From contig NZ_FTOI01000005.1 of the NCBI RefSeq assembly GCF_900156725.1, positions 1 to 64,000 on the forward strand: 64,000 nucleotides of DNA. The letters are read 5' to 3'. The notes below the pieces were generated by a model. It had not been told where the DNA came from. It saw nothing but the letters and a program-made list of their open reading frames with translations, and searched no databases. Origin of the DNA: Kaistella chaponensis. GTDB lineage: Bacteria; Bacteroidota; Bacteroidia; Flavobacteriales; Weeksellaceae. Within the stretch, counting starts at the first letter, position 1, and each line of letters opens with the position of its first letter. The translations under genes were made by a program, and so were the position numbers. Positions 53,938 to 63,107 of the stretch are shown here, piece after piece.

Positions 53938-54660
53938 ATGGAAAACAACGATCCACGAAAATCTGGCATTGAACAAATTCTGAAAACCGCGTTTTGGTAC
54001 TGGAATAAAACTTTAATTTATCAACTGTTCTACAGTTTGCTCTATTTTTCATTATTTTTTATCGGATATTTTTATCTCTTCAAATATTTTGGACTTTGGG
54101 ACGAGTTTTCGAAATACAGCGATTTGGTAAGAACCGATCTTCCTGCCTTCAATAAAAAAATGGAGGAAATTGCGAGATTGCCTCAAGCAAGAAATTTCAG
54201 TTTGGCTTTCTTTTTCCTTTTAGCTCTGATTAACCCTCTAAATGTGGGGCTTTACAAAATCTTTAGAAAAATAGATTTGAAGGAACCTATTTCTACGAAT
54301 GATCTTTTTGCGGGTTATTTGGGATTTGATTTTTTCAAATTTTTTGGTTTCTATCTGTTCTGGATCATCATTTTCACGTATGCAAATGCCTTTTTATTAC
54401 TCGGTATATTCTGGCTTTTGATTACACTATTTTCTATTCCACTTATGTTTTTCATGGATGTGAAGACCTTTGAAGGAATCGGTTTAACGATAAAAGCGTT
54501 GAAGAAAAATTTCGGAATGATCGCAATAGGTTGTGTTGTTGCTTTGATTTTCGGCTTAAGTGGATTGCTGCTTTTTGGGATCGGTTTCCTGCTCACTTTT
54601 CCGTTTTGGAATGCAATGGTTTATGCACTTTACCAACATATTTATAAAGAAATCGGCTAA
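53938..54660 (+). CDS. Multi-pass membrane protein, first of two paralogues
   Basis: A 240-residue membrane protein with about six hydrophobic helices and no recognised family. It is related to the next gene: both contain NPLNVGLY/YPLNAGLMYI, DLFAGY/DLFIGF, PLMFFMDVKTFEG/PIIFFENKTAID and a final helix pair. The upstream region is only 71 nt from the divergent pabB gene. Possibly a DUF4013-like or related membrane family. Confidence 0.75.
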   Translation: MENNDPRKSGIEQILKTAFWYWNKTLIYQLFYSLLYFSLFFIGYFYLFKYFGLWDEFSKYSDLVRTDLPAFNKKMEEIARLPQARNFSLAFFFLLALINPLNVGLYKIFRKIDLKEPISTNDLFAGYLGFDFFKFFGFYLFWIIIFTYANAFLLLGIFWLLITLFSIPLMFFMDVKTFEGIGLTIKALKKNFGMIAIGCVVALIFGLSGLLLFGIGFLLTFPFWNAMVYALYQHIYKEIG

Positions 54661-54728
54661 ATATCATTTTAATTGTAATGATTTTCGTATTTAAATTTTA
54701 AATTTGGGAAACATTAAAAATTAAAACT

Positions 54729-55493
54729 ATGGAAAATTTCAGTGAATTTGATCGACAAGGTCAAGCTCCAATAACCGAGGTCGGATCGATTATTTCTCAT
54801 GCGTGGGAAAATTACAAAGGAATATTTGGCTACACGTTACTTTATGCTTTGATTGGCGCAATTGCTTATGGTATTCTTTCCATTTTTTTGCCAGGATCTT
54901 CTGAAAATGTAGATGCTTATAAAGAAATTATCGAAAGTGTAAAAAATGGCGAATCGATTGATATGGAAACCATTTCGGAAATGCAATCTAATATGGGGAT
55001 TGGCAGTCGCGTTTTAACAGGATTATTGGGCGTCGTTTTCGGAGCGCTTTTGTATCCTTTGAATGCGGGATTAATGTATATCGCGCACAAATACAATTTC
55101 AGAAAACAGATTGATATTTCAGATTTATTTATCGGATTTAGACAAAACACCATGAATTTGATTCTATATGGCGCAATGGTAACTTTGCTTGCAACCATCG
55201 GATTATATCTGTGTGTTTTACCCGGAATTTATATTTATATCGCTTCTTTCATTGGTTTGCCGATCATCTTTTTTGAAAATAAAACAGCGATTGATGCCTT
55301 AAAAAAATCATTTTCTATTACCAATTCCAACTTTGGCATTTTTTTAGGTGCGATTCTTTTGTCTTGGCTAATTTCGGTGTCAGGAATTATTCTTTGTTGC
55401 GTCGGAATTTTATTGACAATGGGCTTTAACATGTCTGTAAAATATTCATTGTATTCTGCTTTTTGTGGAACACCTTATGAATTAAATAAATAA
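54729..55493 (+). CDS. Multi-pass membrane protein, second of two paralogues
   Basis: A 254-residue membrane protein with about six hydrophobic segments, most in the C-terminal half. It shares a pattern with the preceding gene (see there), with an added loop of about 50 residues (DAYKEIIESVKNGESIDMET) after the first helix. A tandem duplication followed by divergence is the simplest reading. 68 nt separate the two. Function unknown. Confidence 0.78.
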   Translation: MENFSEFDRQGQAPITEVGSIISHAWENYKGIFGYTLLYALIGAIAYGILSIFLPGSSENVDAYKEIIESVKNGESIDMETISEMQSNMGIGSRVLTGLLGVVFGALLYPLNAGLMYIAHKYNFRKQIDISDLFIGFRQNTMNLILYGAMVTLLATIGLYLCVLPGIYIYIASFIGLPIIFFENKTAIDALKKSFSITNSNFGIFLGAILLSWLISVSGIILCCVGILLTMGFNMSVKYSLYSAFCGTPYELNK

Positions 55494-55578
55494 ATTTCGC
55501 GGCAAAGAGCTCCTTATTTAAATATATGTACATTTGAAAACAACAGAAATTTCTGTTGTTTTTTTTAAAATCAAAAAT

Positions 55579-56661
55579 ATGTCTACTATTAAAGATCAGA
55601 TCAGTGAGGTCACCATCAAACAGATTTTTTTGCTGTTGGTAATTATCATTCTTGGAGGCTTAATTTGTTTTAATTTGGCTCTATTTATTCCTTCCATTTT
55701 GGGCGCAATTACGTTGTATATCATTACCAGAAAATACAATCTATATCTGCAGGAAATAAAAAACTGGAAACCTTGGGTTTCTTCTCTTGTTATCATTGTT
55801 GGAACTTTGATTGTCTTGATTTTGCCTATTTATTTTATCGCAGATTTACTGGTTGAAAAACTGGGAAACGCAAATGCGTACATGGGAAAATTCAATATTT
55901 TCATTGATAAAATCCACGATTTCGTGTACCAAAAAGTAAAAATTGATATTCTAAGCAAAGAAAACATCACTCAATTAAAAACTACCGCTGGAAAATTCTC
56001 CACCAATGCTTTGAGTTCTACTTTTAATACACTTACCATCATCGCTTCCATGTATTTTATCCTTTATTTTATGTTGGAAAAACCTCGACTTTTTGAAAGA
56101 CTTGTTAAAAGTTCGGCACCTTTGAAAAAATCGAATGTAAATTTATTGGGAGAAAAAATTCAGAAAATGGTTATTGCCAATGCAATTGGAATTCCTGTAG
56201 TAGCGATTGGACAAGGAATTATTGCGCTGATTGGTTATCTTATTTTTGATGCACCAAGTGCAATATTACTGTTTGCTTTAACGGTCATTGCTTCGATGAT
56301 TCCAATTGTAGGAGCTGCAATTGTTTATCTTCCGGTTTGTATTTTTATGATTGCATCAGGAAATACAGGAACAGGTTTAGGATTAGCGGTCTATTGTGTA
56401 GTTGTAGTGGGACTCACCGATAATTTATTGCGTTTTACGCTGTTGAAAAAATTAGAAAACATTCATCCCCTAAATACCGTTTTCGGAATTATTCTCGGAT
56501 TAAATATATTTGGATTTATGGGATTGATTTTTGGACCGATACTTATTTCGATCACCATCATGTTGATTCAGGTGTACAGAGATGAGTTTGCAGATGATGA
56601 AAACGAGTTGATTCTTCCCGAACCCAAAGAAATCGAAAAGAAAATAGATTTATCCATTTAA
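55579..56661 (+). CDS. AI-2E family transporter
   Basis: A 360-residue permease of the AI-2E (PerM/TqsA-like) family: seven to eight transmembrane helices with LVIIILGGLICFNLALFIPS near the N-terminus and IASMIPIVGAAIVYLP near 235. The family name reflects autoinducer-2 export, but most members have no proven substrate; some are Na+/H+ antiporters. ATG 55579 (MSTIKDQIS) is preferred to an in-frame start at 55534. Confidence 0.88.
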   Translation: MSTIKDQISEVTIKQIFLLLVIIILGGLICFNLALFIPSILGAITLYIITRKYNLYLQEIKNWKPWVSSLVIIVGTLIVLILPIYFIADLLVEKLGNANAYMGKFNIFIDKIHDFVYQKVKIDILSKENITQLKTTAGKFSTNALSSTFNTLTIIASMYFILYFMLEKPRLFERLVKSSAPLKKSNVNLLGEKIQKMVIANAIGIPVVAIGQGIIALIGYLIFDAPSAILLFALTVIASMIPIVGAAIVYLPVCIFMIASGNTGTGLGLAVYCVVVVGLTDNLLRFTLLKKLENIHPLNTVFGIILGLNIFGFMGLIFGPILISITIMLIQVYRDEFADDENELILPEPKEIEKKIDLSI

Positions 56662-56676
56662 GAGAAAACAGAAATA

Positions 56677-56940
56677 ATGATAGAAGGTTTAAACCCAGAT
56701 ATACTGCAGGAAATCTGCAAAGTCGAGATGCCTTTCGGGAAATATAAAGGAACTGTTTTGGCAGATCTTCCCATTAATTATTTAGAATGGTTTCAGCGAG
56801 AAGGAATGCCACCTGGAAAATTAGGAATGCAACTTTCTACCATTTATGAAATCAAAATGAATGGTTTGATGGATCTTTTAACCCCACTTCGGGGACCAAT
56901 TTCAAATGAAAAACCTAAAAAGAAAATTTTTAGGTTTTAG
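56677..56940 (+). CDS. DUF3820 small protein
   Basis: An 87-residue soluble protein with the DUF3820 core PFGKYKGTVLADLPINYLEWFQREGMPPGKLG. The family is sometimes annotated as a putative quorum-sensing-regulated virulence factor, but without a known function. It starts 15 nt after the AI-2E family gene and is probably co-transcribed. Confidence 0.88.
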   Translation: MIEGLNPDILQEICKVEMPFGKYKGTVLADLPINYLEWFQREGMPPGKLGMQLSTIYEIKMNGLMDLLTPLRGPISNEKPKKKIFRF

Positions 56941-56950
56941 AATAATTCCT

Positions 56951-58942
56951 CTACGCTTTTAAAACTGCAAGTTCATCGCGCAATTTAGCAGCTTTGATGA
57001 AATCAAGATTTTTCGCGGCAGCTTCCATCGCTTTTTGTTTTTCAGCAATGAGTTTCGTGATATCTTCAGTTGCATAAGTACTTCTTTGTTCCGCAACCTG
57101 TTTTAGAATTTCTTTTTGGGTATATTTTTCATCCGGGAAATCTTTTGCACGTCCCACCAAAACTTCTGATATTTTTTTATTCAAAGCCATTGGAACTTGG
57201 CCATGCTTCTCATTATATTCCATTTGTTTTTGTCGGCGATAAATGGTTTCATCAATCGTTGCCTTCATTGATTTGGTCATTTTATCGGCATACATAATCG
57301 CTTTTCCGTTGAGATTTCTCGCAGCACGACCCACCGTTTGTGTCATCGATCTTCTTGATCTCAACATTCCCTCTTTATCTGCATCCAAAATAGCCACTAA
57401 AGAAACCTCCGGTAAATCCAATCCTTCTCGCAATAAATTAACACCAACAAGAACATCAAAAATACCAAGTCGTAAATCTTGCATGATCTGAATTCGGTCC
57501 AAAGTTTCTACATCGGAGTGAATATATCGGGTTCTGATTCCAAATTTTGTGAAATATTTCGTGAGTTCTTCTGCCATTTTTTTGGTTAAAGTCGTCACCA
57601 AAACGCGCTCATCAACTTCTGTTCGTTTGTGAATTTCTTCAATGAGATCATCGATTTGGTTGATGGAAGGACGTACTTCAATAATCGGATCCAATAATCC
57701 TGTCGGACGAATAAGCTGTTCGATGTATTCTCCACCACTTTTTTCCAATTCGTAATCAGCTGGAGTTGCAGAAACATAAATGACTTGATTTTGTACGCCT
57801 TCAAACTCTTCGAATTTTAAAGGGCGATTATCCATCGCAGCGGGAAGACGAAATCCGTGTTCCACCAAAACTTCTTTTCTGCTTCGGTCACCTCCGTACA
57901 TGGCGTGAACTTGCGGAATGGTAACGTGACTTTCATCAATCACCATCAAAAAATCTTTCGGAAAATAATCCAACAAACAAAACGGTCGGGAACCGGGTAA
58001 TCTTCCGTCAAAATAGCGCGAATAATTTTCGATTCCACTGCAATAACCAAGTTCTTTCATCATTTCTAAATCGAGTTCGGTTCTTTCTTGAAGGCGTTTT
58101 GCTTCGAAAGGTTTTTCAATTTCTGTAAAGAAATCCACTTGTTTCACCAAATCATCCTGAATTTCTCGAATGGCACTTACCTGCGTTTCTTTCGAGGTTA
58201 CAAAAAGATTTGCGGGATAAATCTGCATCTCCTCAAAAACATCCATCACATTTCCAGAAACAGGATCGAAACTTTGAATGGTTTCAATTTCATCGCCAAA
58301 AAACTGAATCCGAATCGCATTATCGGTATATGCCGGAAAAACATCAACAACATCTCCTTTCACGCGGAATGTTCCCCGCTGAAATTCATTCAGCGTTCTG
58401 GAATACAAAGCATTAACCAAAGAATGAAGCAAATTGGTTCGCGTCATTTTTTGATTTTTCTCAATGGAAATTAAGGATTTGTTGAATTCTGTGGGATTTC
58501 CAACACCGTAAATACAGGAAACCGAAGCAACAATTAAAACATCGCGTCTTCCGGAAAGTAAACTGGCAATGGCAGAAAGCCGCAATTTCTCTACTTCTTC
58601 ATTGATGGATAAGTCTTTCTCAATATAAGTGTTGGTAGAAGCGATAAAAGCTTCCGGTTGATAATAATCGTAGTACGAAACAAAATATTCAACGGCATTT
58701 TCGGGAAAAAACTCTTTGAATTCTACGAAAAGCTGAGCCGCCAATGTTTTATTGTGCGCCAAAACAATGGTCGGTTTTTGAGTATTTTGTACAATATTGG
58801 CAACCGTAAATGTTTTCCCCGAACCGGTAACTCCGAGAAGGGTTTGGTATTTTTCGCCAATATTCAAACCTTCCGTCAACTTTTCAATTGCTTGAGGTTG
58901 ATCGCCGGTTGGTTTGTATTCTGAATGAAGCTGAAATTTCAT
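56951..58942 (-). CDS. uvrB: UvrABC system protein B
   Basis: Damage-recognition helicase-like subunit of nucleotide excision repair. 663 residues. Walker A GVTGSGKT (37-44), the beta-hairpin region YYDYYQPEAF, helicase motif DESH, and the C-terminal UvrC-binding UVR motif (EKQKAMEAAAKNLDFIKAAKLRDE). The gene is monocistronic in this region. Confidence 0.98.
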   Translation of the reverse strand: MKFQLHSEYKPTGDQPQAIEKLTEGLNIGEKYQTLLGVTGSGKTFTVANIVQNTQKPTIVLAHNKTLAAQLFVEFKEFFPENAVEYFVSYYDYYQPEAFIASTNTYIEKDLSINEEVEKLRLSAIASLLSGRRDVLIVASVSCIYGVGNPTEFNKSLISIEKNQKMTRTNLLHSLVNALYSRTLNEFQRGTFRVKGDVVDVFPAYTDNAIRIQFFGDEIETIQSFDPVSGNVMDVFEEMQIYPANLFVTSKETQVSAIREIQDDLVKQVDFFTEIEKPFEAKRLQERTELDLEMMKELGYCSGIENYSRYFDGRLPGSRPFCLLDYFPKDFLMVIDESHVTIPQVHAMYGGDRSRKEVLVEHGFRLPAAMDNRPLKFEEFEGVQNQVIYVSATPADYELEKSGGEYIEQLIRPTGLLDPIIEVRPSINQIDDLIEEIHKRTEVDERVLVTTLTKKMAEELTKYFTKFGIRTRYIHSDVETLDRIQIMQDLRLGIFDVLVGVNLLREGLDLPEVSLVAILDADKEGMLRSRRSMTQTVGRAARNLNGKAIMYADKMTKSMKATIDETIYRRQKQMEYNEKHGQVPMALNKKISEVLVGRAKDFPDEKYTQKEILKQVAEQRSTYATEDITKLIAEKQKAMEAAAKNLDFIKAAKLRDELAVLKA

Positions 58943-59191
58943 GGCGTAAAATTACGGAAATAAAAATGTTGCGAAATACTTTTTAAATCCCTGATTGTAA
59001 ATGATGAACATTGAGTATTTAAATCGGGGTAATTCCGTTCAGAAAATCCGGCGTTCTTGGTAGTGATCCTTAATCTGCTTTCAGTGTGATTGCCTTTAAA
59101 GTAGTGCATCAATTCAAATTTCTGTACGATAGCAATGATTTAGATTTTCGTAGGGGAATGTTTTTTGATGGTAATACAATTAAATATTTAT
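58943..59191. other. Gene-free divergent region between uvrB and the sugar dehydrogenase
   Basis: A 249-nt region with no gene, strong hairpin or clear promoter match visible. A possible short signal is not supported. Confidence 0.5.
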
Positions 59192-60433
59192 ATGAAAACC
59201 TTAATTTCAACTTCTATTTTGCTTTTCAATTTAATTGCGTGCATTTCATGTACCGGTAACTCAGCTAAAATCGACTTACAAAAGACTGGTGTTTCAGAGA
59301 ATTCTCCGCTCAAAAATCCTGAAACAGCAGATAAAAATTCACCTGAATATGAACCTGCTTTCGCTGGTCAAACCCGAACACAAGGTGTAAAAACCAAAAC
59401 TGCTTACAAAGTTGACATCATTAATGAAGACTTAGAAAAACCTTGGGGAATTGTAAACTTTCCCGATGGCCGGTTTCTGATTACATCAAAATCAGGGTAT
59501 ATGAATATTGTTTCAGCTGATGGAAAAACCATCACTAAGGTTGAAGGTTTTCCAGAAGTTGATGACAGAGGACAAGGCGGTTTATTAGATGTTGCTTTGG
59601 ATCCCGATTTCAAAAACAACAGAATGATCTATTTTACCTTTTCTGAATCTGTAGCGAACGGAAATAATACGGCGGTTGGAAAAGGAAGACTTTCAAATGA
59701 CGAGAAAAAAATAGAAAATCCTACGGTCATATTTCATGCAACACCAAGTTATGATGGTAAACTGCATTATGGAAGTAGGTTGGTTTTTGACAAAGACGGA
59801 CATCTTTATGTAAGTACAGGAGAACGTTCAGATATAGAAACCAGACCTTTAGCGCAAAACACCATGGCTTATTTGGGTAAAATTTTAAAAATAACGAAAG
59901 AGGGAAAAACCGCTCCAGGAAATCCATTTATCGGAAATTCGAAATATAAACCTGAAATTTATTCATACGGACACCGAAATCCACAAGGTTTGGCGCTAGA
60001 TGAAAAAGGACAACTCTGGGAAGCGGAAATGGGTCCAAAAGGTGGCGACGAAGTTAACCTCATCAATCCAGGCAAAAATTACGGATGGGGCGATGTAACG
60101 TATGGAAGAGAATACAGCGGTACGAAAGTTAGCGCCGGAATTCAGCAAAAAGAAGGAACAGAGCAACCCGTTTATTATTGGGATCCTTCAATATCAATGA
60201 GTGGAATTACATTCTACACGGGAAACATCAATGAATGGAAAAACAATCTGTTTTTAGGAGGTCTAAGTGGTGAGAAAATAATCCGTTTGGTGATCGAAAA
60301 CAATAAAGTAGTCGGTGAAGAATGGCTTTTAGAAGATCAAAAAGAAAGATTCCGTGATGTTTTGAATGGATCAGATGGAAACTTGTATGGAATTACAGAT
60401 AGCGGAAAACTATATAAAGTATCAAAAAAGTAA
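59192..60433 (+). CDS. PQQ-dependent sugar dehydrogenase-type lipoprotein
   Basis: A 413-residue secreted lipoprotein (signal MKTLISTSILLFNLIACISC, with LIAC and CISC as possible lipobox sites) of the glucose/sorbosone dehydrogenase beta-propeller family. Motifs include EKPWGIVNFPDG, GQGGLLDVALDPDF, LHYGSRLVFDKDGHLYVSTGE, SYGHRNPQGLALD and GPKGGDEVNLINPGKNYGW. Homologues use PQQ and Ca2+. Whether this organism makes PQQ is unknown from the window. ATG 59192 is preferred to the in-frame start at 59165. Confidence 0.92.
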   Translation: MKTLISTSILLFNLIACISCTGNSAKIDLQKTGVSENSPLKNPETADKNSPEYEPAFAGQTRTQGVKTKTAYKVDIINEDLEKPWGIVNFPDGRFLITSKSGYMNIVSADGKTITKVEGFPEVDDRGQGGLLDVALDPDFKNNRMIYFTFSESVANGNNTAVGKGRLSNDEKKIENPTVIFHATPSYDGKLHYGSRLVFDKDGHLYVSTGERSDIETRPLAQNTMAYLGKILKITKEGKTAPGNPFIGNSKYKPEIYSYGHRNPQGLALDEKGQLWEAEMGPKGGDEVNLINPGKNYGWGDVTYGREYSGTKVSAGIQQKEGTEQPVYYWDPSISMSGITFYTGNINEWKNNLFLGGLSGEKIIRLVIENNKVVGEEWLLEDQKERFRDVLNGSDGNLYGITDSGKLYKVSKK

Positions 60434-60467
60434 GATATTTGAACAATCGGAAATCATTGAAGAGGCA

Positions 60468-60977
60468 CTACTCCTTTAAATAAACCAATTCATCACCAAA
60501 ATCATCCTCTAATTTTTCTAAAATTTTTGCGGTTTTCGTTTTCTGCATCAATTTTTCTACAAAGAAACTGGTTTCAAAAAACTGGCGGTGAATCCCGGGA
60601 AGAAGTTCCATGAAAAGATTGATTCCTACTTGGTTATTGTGCAAATCCATCTTGGTTTCTAGGGGTTCATTGGGAAAGAGTTCTTCGTGCAAATCGGTCA
60701 TTTTTTTGCAATAATCTAAGGCTTTTTGGGGGGAAGAAATTTTGCAACAGTACATCAAAATAAGACAATTCCAGAGCGAATGCCGAAATGCGTTCCCAAT
60801 TCCATTGTTAGAATGGGTTTTCGGAAAATGCTTTTGAGCCAAAGAAAAACTTCTGAGAATCGCATAAAAACCCATTATCGAAAATAAAGGATGCGGAAGC
60901 GTTAATCCCATCACTTTCTTTATTTTATCGAAACTAAGGGATCGTAAAGCATTAAATATTATTGAAATATTCCTCAT
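60468..60977 (-). CDS. DUF6973-like hypothetical protein
   Basis: A 169-residue helical protein with no signal peptide. The His-rich AFRHSLWNCLILMYC and DLHNNQVGINLFMELLPG stretches match the DUF6973 family by pattern; those His could be a metal or catalytic site. Function unknown. It follows accD on the same strand but is separated from it by a terminator. Confidence 0.75.
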   Translation of the reverse strand: MRNISIIFNALRSLSFDKIKKVMGLTLPHPLFSIMGFYAILRSFSLAQKHFPKTHSNNGIGNAFRHSLWNCLILMYCCKISSPQKALDYCKKMTDLHEELFPNEPLETKMDLHNNQVGINLFMELLPGIHRQFFETSFFVEKLMQKTKTAKILEKLEDDFGDELVYLKE

Positions 60978-60984
60978 AAAAAAG

Positions 60985-61012
60985 AAATCCCACCTCCATA
61001 GAGGTGAGATTT
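60985..61012 (-). terminator. Terminator of accD
   Basis: AAATCCCACCTC (60985-60996) and GAGGTGAGATTT (61001-61012) form a 12-bp stem with one G-U pair on the minus strand and a 4-nt loop, followed there by a TTTCTTTTTT run. It lies 21 nt after the accD stop, and its T run overlaps the start of the DUF6973 gene. Confidence 0.75.
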
Positions 61013-61032
61013 TATGAATTTGTAATTGTTAT

Positions 61033-61884
61033 TTAAGAGTGAACCAAAAGATTCACTGTTTTAGAAACTTTGTCTTTAATTTCGGTTCTTTTTACAATAA
61101 AATCGACGAAACCTTTTTCCTGCAAAAATTCTGAAGTTTGAAAACCTTCCGGCAAATCTTTACCAATGGTTTCGCGAATTACTCTTGGTCCCGCAAAACC
61201 GATTAAAGCTCCTGGTTCTGCCATGATAATATCTGCAGTCATCGCGAAAGAAGCGGTAATTCCACCAAAAGTTGGATCGCACAAATACGCAATGTATAAA
61301 AGTCCGGCTTCAGAAAGTTGAGCTAATTTTGATTGTACTTTCGCCAATTGCATCAAGGAATAAGTCGCTTCTTGCATTCTTGCACCACCTGACTGACAAA
61401 TAATCATGTAAGGAAGTCGGTGTTCGATACAATAATCGACTGCTCTACGGATTTTTTCGCCCATCACAGATCCTAATGAACCACCGATAAAACTAAAATC
61501 CATACAAGAAATTACCATTTCGGTATTATTCACTTTTCCAACTGCATTTCTGATAGAATCGGTGAGTTTGGTTTTCGATTTTACTTCTTTCAAACGGTCT
61601 GCATACGACTTGGTATCTTTGAAATTCAGCATATCTACACTCTCTACATTCGCATCGAGTTCGGTATATTTATTTTCATCAAAAAGGATTGAGAAAAATT
61701 CTGTACTTCCGATTCTCACGTGGAAACCATCTTCTGGAGAGACGTAATTATTGGCTTTCAGTTCTTCGTGCTCGATTACTTTTCCTGTCGGAGTTTGATG
61801 CCAAAGTCCTTTGGGAACATCTTTTTTGTCTTCCGTAGAAGTGGTGATATTTTGCGTTTTTCTTTTAAACCAGTCGAATGCCAT
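61033..61884 (-). CDS. accD: Acetyl-CoA carboxylase carboxyltransferase beta subunit, without zinc-ribbon cysteines
   Basis: The 283-residue beta subunit of acetyl-CoA carboxylase carboxyltransferase, first committed step of fatty acid synthesis. The carboxyltransferase region is intact ([58 protein letters not shown]). The N-terminal zinc ribbon of E. coli AccD (four Cys) is replaced by [17 protein letters not shown] and [15 protein letters not shown], which contain none. The fold region is present but cannot bind zinc in the usual way. The alpha subunit is elsewhere. Confidence 0.94.
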   Translation of the reverse strand: MAFDWFKRKTQNITTSTEDKKDVPKGLWHQTPTGKVIEHEELKANNYVSPEDGFHVRIGSTEFFSILFDENKYTELDANVESVDMLNFKDTKSYADRLKEVKSKTKLTDSIRNAVGKVNNTEMVISCMDFSFIGGSLGSVMGEKIRRAVDYCIEHRLPYMIICQSGGARMQEATYSLMQLAKVQSKLAQLSEAGLLYIAYLCDPTFGGITASFAMTADIIMAEPGALIGFAGPRVIRETIGKDLPEGFQTSEFLQEKGFVDFIVKRTEIKDKVSKTVNLLVHS

Positions 61885-61892
61885 ATTTTTCT

Positions 61893-61973
61893 TAATTTTA
61901 GATTCTAGATTTTAGATTCTAAATTAAAAACGAGTAACTCATTTAAAATTTAAAATCTAAAATTTATAATTAA
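61893..61973. repeat. TTTAGATTC/TAAAATCTAA repeat in the fbaA-accD gap
   Basis: TTTTAGATTCTAGATTTTAG followed by ATTCTAAATT, and on the other side TTTAAAATTTAAAATCTAAA-type stretches, give an imperfect inverted low-complexity repeat. A similar TTAGATTATAAATTATAAAT stretch lies at 39301-39330. They are typical of Chryseobacterium intergenic DNA and have no known role. Confidence 0.45.
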
Positions 61974-63037
61974 AGCGTATTGATATTATTTAAATCACGG
62001 AAAGCTTCCTCTAATCTTGTAGAAAAAGTTTCTTCTCCTTTTCTAACCCAAACTCTTGGATCATAGAATTTTTTGTTTGGTTTTTCGTCCCCTTCAGGAT
62101 TTCCTACTTGTGTTTTTAGATAGTCTAGTTTTTCGACCATATAATCTCTGATTCCTTCGGTATAAGCAAATTGAAGATCAGTATCGATATTCATTTTGAT
62201 GGCTCCGTAACTTACCGCTTCTCTAATTTCTTCTACTGAAGAACCAGATCCACCGTGAAAAACAAAATTAACTGGTTTTTCACCTGTTCCGAATTTTTCC
62301 TGAACATATTTCTGAGAATTATCTAAAATTTTCGGTGTCAATTTCACATTTCCGGGTTTGTAAACTCCGTGAACATTTCCAAAAGCAGCAGCAATGGTGA
62401 AATTTGGAGAAATCGCATTAAGTCTTTCGTAAGCATAAGCAACTTCATCGGGTTGTGTGTATAATTTAGAAGAATCAACATCGGTATTATCTACCCCATC
62501 TTCTTCACCACCAGTTACGCCCAATTCAATTTCTAAGGTCATGCCCATTTTCGCCATTCTCTCGAAATATTTGCAAGAAATATCTAAATTTTCTTCGATC
62601 GGTTCTTCAGATAAATCCAACATGTGTGATGAATAAAGGGATTTTCCTGTTTGTGCGAAAAACTCTTCGTTCGCATCCATCAATCCATCAATCCAAGGCA
62701 ATAATTTTTTTGCGCAGTGATCGGTATGTAAAATTACGGTTGCTCCGTACGCTTCTGCCAAAGTATGAATATGTTTTGCACCGGCAACTGCGCCTAAGAT
62801 AGCAGATTTTTGACCGTCGTTGCTCAACCCTTTTCCTGCATTGAAAGCGGCACCGCCATTAGAAAACTGAATAATCACCGGAGCATTCAATTTCGCTGCA
62901 GTTTCTAGCACTGCATTTACATTGCTGGAACCAATTACATTCACTGCTGGAAGTGCATAGTTGTTCTCTTTTGCGTGATTAAAAATATCGGTAACCAATT
63001 GTCCTGTGGCAACACCTGCCGGAAAAAGTCTGCTCAT
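61970..63037 (-). CDS. fbaA: Class II fructose-bisphosphate aldolase
   Basis: A 355-residue zinc-dependent glycolytic aldolase. HTDHC (104-108) holds the catalytic Asp and a zinc His, with the later FGNVHGVYKPGNVKL and VFHGGSGSS supplying the other zinc His residues and the substrate loop. The length and YKPGNVKL motif fit the class IIA type of E. coli FbaA. It is the gene upstream of accD on the same strand. Confidence 0.97.
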   Translation of the reverse strand: MSRLFPAGVATGQLVTDIFNHAKENNYALPAVNVIGSSNVNAVLETAAKLNAPVIIQFSNGGAAFNAGKGLSNDGQKSAILGAVAGAKHIHTLAEAYGATVILHTDHCAKKLLPWIDGLMDANEEFFAQTGKSLYSSHMLDLSEEPIEENLDISCKYFERMAKMGMTLEIELGVTGGEEDGVDNTDVDSSKLYTQPDEVAYAYERLNAISPNFTIAAAFGNVHGVYKPGNVKLTPKILDNSQKYVQEKFGTGEKPVNFVFHGGSGSSVEEIREAVSYGAIKMNIDTDLQFAYTEGIRDYMVEKLDYLKTQVGNPEGDEKPNKKFYDPRVWVRKGEETFSTRLEEAFRDLNNINTL

Positions 63038-63107
63038 AATTTATATTTTAAAAGATTTTTAACTAAAAATTTAGAAGTGTAAAGTTAGGGATTTTATGCG
63101 AAAAAGG

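Noticed and set aside
58943-59191. Possible gene remnant upstream of the sugar dehydrogenase
   Set aside because: No frame or motif long enough to name; I could not support a pseudogene.
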